DNA from: Deltaproteobacteria bacterium
GTDB lineage: Bacteria > Myxococcota_A > UBA9042 > PHBI01
Length of the DNA: 64,000 nucleotides
Reading direction: 5' to 3'
Assembly: GCA_011526585.1 (NCBI GenBank)
Contig: WYBB01000246.1
Location: forward strand, 1 to 64,000
Both the position numbers and the translations under genes were made by a program. Positions 60,258-64,000 of the stretch are shown here, one piece after another (the first letter of the stretch is position 1; each line of letters starts with the position of its first letter). The notes beneath the pieces were generated by a model that ran no database searches, was not told the DNA's origin, and saw nothing but the letters and a program-made list of their open reading frames with translations.

Positions 60258-63128
60258 TCACTCACACGTGATCGTCGTGCGGAAGAGCTGCTCGATGTCG
60301 CCGCTCCTGGCGAGCCAGTAGGCCTGGAACGCGTCGCCGTCCCAGAAGAGGTGCGGGTCGGCGATGGCGGTGCCGCCGGCGATGGCGCCCGGCTCGACGA
60401 CGGCGGTCGTGTCGATGTCGCGCATGACGAAGACGAGGTTGGAGCCCTCGACGCCGAGCACGCCGACCTTGGTCGAGTCGCCGGCGCCGAGGCCGCCGAT
60501 CGCCGTGGCGGTCGCGATGGGCGTGAGCTGGGTGTCGAAGATGGTGCTCGAGGCGAGCGCGGCGCCGTTGGCGGCGATGCGGTGGTAGCTCACCGTGTTC
60601 AGGTGCTTGCACACGAGCGCGGTCGTCTCGCCGTCCCAGCCGATGATGCACTCGCCGGCGGCGGCGGCAGGCACGAGTGTGACCTTGGTGATGGCGCCGG
60701 TCACGTCGTTGGGGCTGACCTTGTAGAGCACGCGATCCTGCAGGCCGACGACCTGCGTGCCGGCGGTGATGAGCGGATCGGCGCCGCCGTTGCAGACCTG
60801 CCCGCCGTAGCACTCACCCACGAAGGTTCGCTCGAGCGCGCCGAGCTCGGTGATCGTCCACCAGCCGTAGGGGATCTGCGCGCCCGCGGCGCCGTTGTTG
60901 AACCAGGCGGCGTCGGCGAGAACCCAGGTGCCGTCGAGCCAGACCATGCCGGTGATCTCCGTGCCGGTGTAGGCGTAGTTGTTCGGGGGCTTGGGCGAGA
61001 ACATCTCGAGCGCTTCGCCGCGGGCGAGCGCGCCGCTCTCGTCGATCGTGGTGAAGCGGCCGCGGCTGCGACCATCCTCGACCGAGTCGACCTCCCAGGT
61101 GAGGCCGAGGCGGCTGGACTGCGGGCTCCAGGCGACGTTGAGGCGCGTCGCTCGCGGGACCTGGTTGGGGATCGTCGCGATCGCGCCGAGGAGCGCCGCC
61201 TCGCGCGAGATGCGCGCGTACTCGACGCGGGCGGTCGCTTCCGGGACGCCGCGCCAGGCCGCCCAGAAGCGGGTGCCGTCCCAGGTCACCGCCAGCCCGG
61301 ACTTGTAGGAGGTCGTGGAGGTCACGCGCGACGCCGGCTTGAGCGCGGGGCGATGAAAGCCGTTGCAGTTGCGGTCGCCGCCGCCGCAGGGCTCGACGGC
61401 GCCGGGGTAGACGAGCGGGTCGGCGTCGTCGCAGTCGCTGCCGCCGCAGGCGTGATCGGCGTAGCCGTCGCGGTCACCGTCGGGGCAGCAGCCCGAGAAC
61501 TTGATGCATTTCTCGTCGGGCGGGCACAGCGCATCCGAGGCGGTGTACTGGCAGACGCCGTCGGCGCTGCAGGCGCCGGTCGTGCAGAAGATCCCGTCGT
61601 CGCAGTCGCCGGCCGTGGCGCAGCCGCTGACGACGCAGTCCTCGAGGCAGGTCGTCAGCGGTGGGGCCGGGAAGAGCGAGGCCGACTCGGCGGCGTCCTC
61701 GCAGCTGCCGTTGCCGCAGAAGCCGCAATCTTTCGGGCAGTTGTTGCGATCCTCGCCGCCGCCGCAGGCGCCGTCGCCACAGCCCGGCAGGCAGTCGAGC
61801 GGGCAGGTCTCGAAGAGCTCGTCGCCCTGGCAGGAGGCGTCGCCGCACTCGGGATCGCAGTCGGCCGAGCAGGAGGTGAACGTCTCGCTCGGGTCGCAGG
61901 CGCCGTCGCCGCAGATCACCGTGCAGTCGTCCGGGCAGGTCTGGAGGGTCTCGCCGGACTCGCAGGCGCCGTTGCCACAGACGTCCGGCTCGACGCAGTT
62001 GCCGGAGGCGCAGGTCTGATCGAAGGCGGTGCAGTCGACGTCCTCGAAGGCGGTGCCGTTGGCGTTGCAGACGCGCAAGAGCTTGCCGAGGCAGAAGCGC
62101 TCGCTGGGCATGCACACGCCGCAGTCCTGGGGGCAGCTCTGGAGCTCGCCATCGCCGCAGATGCGATCGCCGCAGACCGTACAGTCCTGGGGGCAGGAGT
62201 TGCGCTCGCCCTGCTCGCAGATCTCGTTGCCGCAGGTGGTGACGCAGTCGTCGGGGCAGGTCTCGCTCTCGCCCGCCTCGCAGAGATCGTTGCCGCAGAC
62301 GTTGGCGGGCCGGCACTCGCCGCCGGCGCAGACCAACCCCTCGCTGGCACAATCGGTCTCGGTGGTCGCGGTGCCGTTGGCGTTGCAGGTGACGAGCACG
62401 TTGGCCTGGCAGGTCACGCTCGAGGGCACGCAGGTCGTGCCGCAGTCCTCGGGGCAGGAGACCGCGCTCTCGTTCGACTCGCAGGCGCCGTTGCCGCAGG
62501 CGCCGGGCGCGACGCACTCGCCCTGGCCGCAGATGAGCCCGACGGCGGCGCAGTCGAAGACGTCCTTGCTGGCGCCGTCGGCCGAGCACACGTGCGCCTC
62601 GCTGCCGACGCAGGTCTTCGATGATGGCGTGCAGAGGCGCTCGCAGTCCTGGGGGCAGGTCGCGGGCGACTCGTCGCCGGTGCAGTCGCCGTCGCCGCAG
62701 GTGGCGCCGCCGCAGTCCTCGAGGCAGGCGAAGCAGCCGCCCTGGCCGGGCTCGCAGGTGGCGCGCTCGGTGCCTTCGCAGCGGCCGTCGCCGCAGCTCT
62801 GCTCGGGGCATTCGGCGCAGACGATCGACTCCTTGGAGAGCGTGGCGACGCCGCAACTGCACGGCGAGGCGTACTGACAGAGGAAGTTGCAGGTGCCGTT
62901 GGAGCTGCACTGGCCGGTGGCGGCCCCCTCCTCGGTCACCACCTTGAGCTCGAAGCTGCCGCCGCAGGCGGTCTCGGCGGCGGCGCCGAGGACCGGGTTC
63001 GATCCGGCCGGACACTGGCCGACGAGATCGGCGGCGACGCACTGGGTGGCGACCTCGCTCGCGTCGGGGCAGCCGCTGAGCGCGGCGGCGAGCGCCAGGG
63101 CGAGGGGCGTGAGGGGGCGGTGGTGCAT
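60258..63128 (-). CDS. Large Cys-rich lipoprotein with CGNGxCExGE repeats and MopE motif
   Basis: A 956-residue exported protein with a lipobox-like LSGC near residue 20. The N-terminal third shares a domain with its downstream-placed paralogue (ATQCVAADLVGQCPAGSNPVLG). About ten repeats of the CGNGACESGE...CPEDC type follow (for example CGNGACESNESAVSCPEDC, CGDGACDPSETFTSCSADC), then a MopE-like metal motif (DRDGYADHACGGSDCDDADP, then PGAVEPCGG). The C-terminal third is strand-rich with propeller-like units (SGLAVTWDGTRFWAAW). Secreted, disulfide-rich, probably metal-binding. Function unknown. Confidence 0.88.
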   Translation of the reverse strand: MHHRPLTPLALALAAALSGCPDASEVATQCVAADLVGQCPAGSNPVLGAAAETACGGSFELKVVTEEGAATGQCSSNGTCNFLCQYASPCSCGVATLSKESIVCAECPEQSCGDGRCEGTERATCEPGQGGCFACLEDCGGATCGDGDCTGDESPATCPQDCERLCTPSSKTCVGSEAHVCSADGASKDVFDCAAVGLICGQGECVAPGACGNGACESNESAVSCPEDCGTTCVPSSVTCQANVLVTCNANGTATTETDCASEGLVCAGGECRPANVCGNDLCEAGESETCPDDCVTTCGNEICEQGERNSCPQDCTVCGDRICGDGELQSCPQDCGVCMPSERFCLGKLLRVCNANGTAFEDVDCTAFDQTCASGNCVEPDVCGNGACESGETLQTCPDDCTVICGDGACDPSETFTSCSADCDPECGDASCQGDELFETCPLDCLPGCGDGACGGGEDRNNCPKDCGFCGNGSCEDAAESASLFPAPPLTTCLEDCVVSGCATAGDCDDGIFCTTGACSADGVCQYTASDALCPPDEKCIKFSGCCPDGDRDGYADHACGGSDCDDADPLVYPGAVEPCGGGDRNCNGFHRPALKPASRVTSTTSYKSGLAVTWDGTRFWAAWRGVPEATARVEYARISREAALLGAIATIPNQVPRATRLNVAWSPQSSRLGLTWEVDSVEDGRSRGRFTTIDESGALARGEALEMFSPKPPNNYAYTGTEITGMVWLDGTWVLADAAWFNNGAAGAQIPYGWWTITELGALERTFVGECYGGQVCNGGADPLITAGTQVVGLQDRVLYKVSPNDVTGAITKVTLVPAAAAGECIIGWDGETTALVCKHLNTVSYHRIAANGAALASSTIFDTQLTPIATATAIGGLGAGDSTKVGVLGVEGSNLVFVMRDIDTTAVVEPGAIAGGTAIADPHLFWDGDAFQAYWLARSGDIEQLFRTTITCE

Positions 63129-63147
63129 GACGGTGACCTCGTCGGGA

Positions 63148-63765
63148 TCAGGGCGCGACGCACTCTCCGTCGCGGCAGGTCTGGCCGGTAGTCGAGCAGT
63201 CGAACGAGTCGTAGCCGGCGCCGTTGGCCTGGCAGACGCGCGCGATCGGGCCGACGCAGTCCTTGGCGCTGGGCGTGCAGGTGCCGCCGCAGTCCTGCGG
63301 GCAGGTCGCCGGGCTCTCCTGGCCGGTGCAGTCGCCGTCGCCGCAGGTCGATCCGCCGCAGTCCTCGCTGCACTCCACGCAGGTCGAGTTGCCGGGCGCG
63401 CAGCTCCCGCGCTCGTTGCCCTCGCAGCGGCCGTCGCCGCAGCTCGTGTTCTGGCAGGGGTTGCAGACGATCGACTCCTTGGTGAGCGTCTGCACACCGC
63501 AGAGGCACGGGACCTCGAACTGACAGAGGAACTCGCACGATCCGCTCGAGCGGCACTGGCCGGTGGCGCCCTGCTCTCCTTCGAGGACCTTGTCGCTGTA
63601 GTCGCCGGAGCAGCCCTCTTCGGCGGCTGCGCCGAGGATCGGGTTGGATCCGGCGGGGCACTGCGCGACGAGGTCGGCCGACACGCACTGCTTGGCGGTG
63701 TCGTCGGCGTCGCAGGCGGCGCAGGAGAGGATCGCGATCACGGCGGCGAGGCGCGGCGTCGGCAT
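63148..63765 (-). CDS. Shorter Cys-rich lipoprotein, paralogue of the neighbour
   Basis: A 205-residue protein with a lipobox-like SCAAC near residue 18. It aligns closely with the N-terminal 200 residues of the next gene (KQCVSADLVAQCPAGSNPILGAAAEEGC, LTKESIVCNPCQNTSCGDGRCEGNE, CGDGDCTGQESPATCPQDC) and then ends. Nineteen bases separate the two genes, so they are a tandem duplication in one operon. Whether it is a truncated copy or a complete short form is open. Confidence 0.85.
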   Translation of the reverse strand: MPTPRLAAVIAILSCAACDADDTAKQCVSADLVAQCPAGSNPILGAAAEEGCSGDYSDKVLEGEQGATGQCRSSGSCEFLCQFEVPCLCGVQTLTKESIVCNPCQNTSCGDGRCEGNERGSCAPGNSTCVECSEDCGGSTCGDGDCTGQESPATCPQDCGGTCTPSAKDCVGPIARVCQANGAGYDSFDCSTTGQTCRDGECVAP

Positions 63766-63853
63766 GCGGGGTGCTCCGGTTCAGGGGACGGCAGGAGAGG
63801 GGCGTCCGGCCCAGAGACGGGGTCGCTCGGCCGGCTTGAAACGGATTATGCCG

Positions 63854-64000
<147 letters not shown>

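Noticed and set aside
61850-63100. DNA-level repetition near the right end
   Set aside because: Explained by CGNGxC-type coding repeats on the minus strand.

Overview
This is a very GC-rich, gene-dense chromosomal segment, most likely from a member of the Myxococcota (myxobacteria and relatives) or an uncultured deltaproteobacterial lineage close to them. The pointers are a MYXO-CTERM-type C-terminus on a large beta-helix protein (43383-46517), several cysteine-rich lipoproteins with DVDCGG or CGNGxC repeats, a MopE-like metal-binding motif, a PEGA protein, and a Ser/Thr kinase with Sel1-like repeats. DnaE, oligoribonuclease, TolB, aerobic HemF, NadB and CysD/CysN indicate an ordinary aerobic, Gram-negative chromosome. 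I found no rRNA, convincing tRNA, CRISPR array, prophage or insertion sequence.

0-6.3 kb: an HD phosphohydrolase stands divergent to a tightly overlapped four-gene cassette (SGNH hydrolase, membrane-anchored ferritin-like diiron protein, NodU/CmcH carbamoyltransferase, DUF5989 mini-membrane protein), followed by a Cys-rich lipoprotein. 6.3-18.4 kb: TolB with a TPR lipoprotein, a PEGA protein, HemF with an unknown protein, CysD plus a CysN-CysC fusion whose kinase P-loop is degenerate, a cupin, a ThiD-cysteine synthase fusion, and an MBL hydrolase with BolA. 18.6-29.7 kb: secreted TPR and Cys-rich proteins, a lytic transglycosylase, a possible phospho-amino-alcohol decoration set (LicD, CobD/HisC-like PLP enzyme, LicC-like nucleotidyltransferase), a kinase and NadB. 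29.8-40.2 kb: two RND/MMPL systems converge on an unusual inverted-repeat block. One travels with a LolA-like protein and an outer-membrane barrel, the other with a PhnD-like binding protein and a small lipoprotein. 40.4-50 kb: Nramp-like transporter, quinone oxidoreductase, Orn, the MYXO-CTERM beta-helix protein and DnaE.

50-58.4 kb is the most interesting part: a sulfide/persulfide-handling locus. Leftward, OsmC is followed by a gutted SQR-like flavoprotein remnant and a frameshifted DUF1641-DsrE gene. Rightward run a universal stress protein, a TauE/SafE-YeeE fusion, a second YeeE/DUF6691 protein and a Blh/ETHE1-type MBL persulfide dioxygenase, followed by a sigma-54 activator resembling FisR. 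GG-N10-GC (-24/-12) elements lie upstream of both arms. Repeated TGAAAC/GTTTCA half-sites sit upstream of the right arm and over the start of the activator gene. I infer a BigR/Blh-like detoxification operon under sigma-54 control, with a VapBC-type toxin-antitoxin module sitting between the two arms and the left arm decaying.

58.5-64 kb: a DUF6544-like protein and a CoA-binding/membrane fusion, two tandem Cys-rich lipoprotein paralogues, and the C-terminal end of a PLP aminotransferase cut by the window edge.
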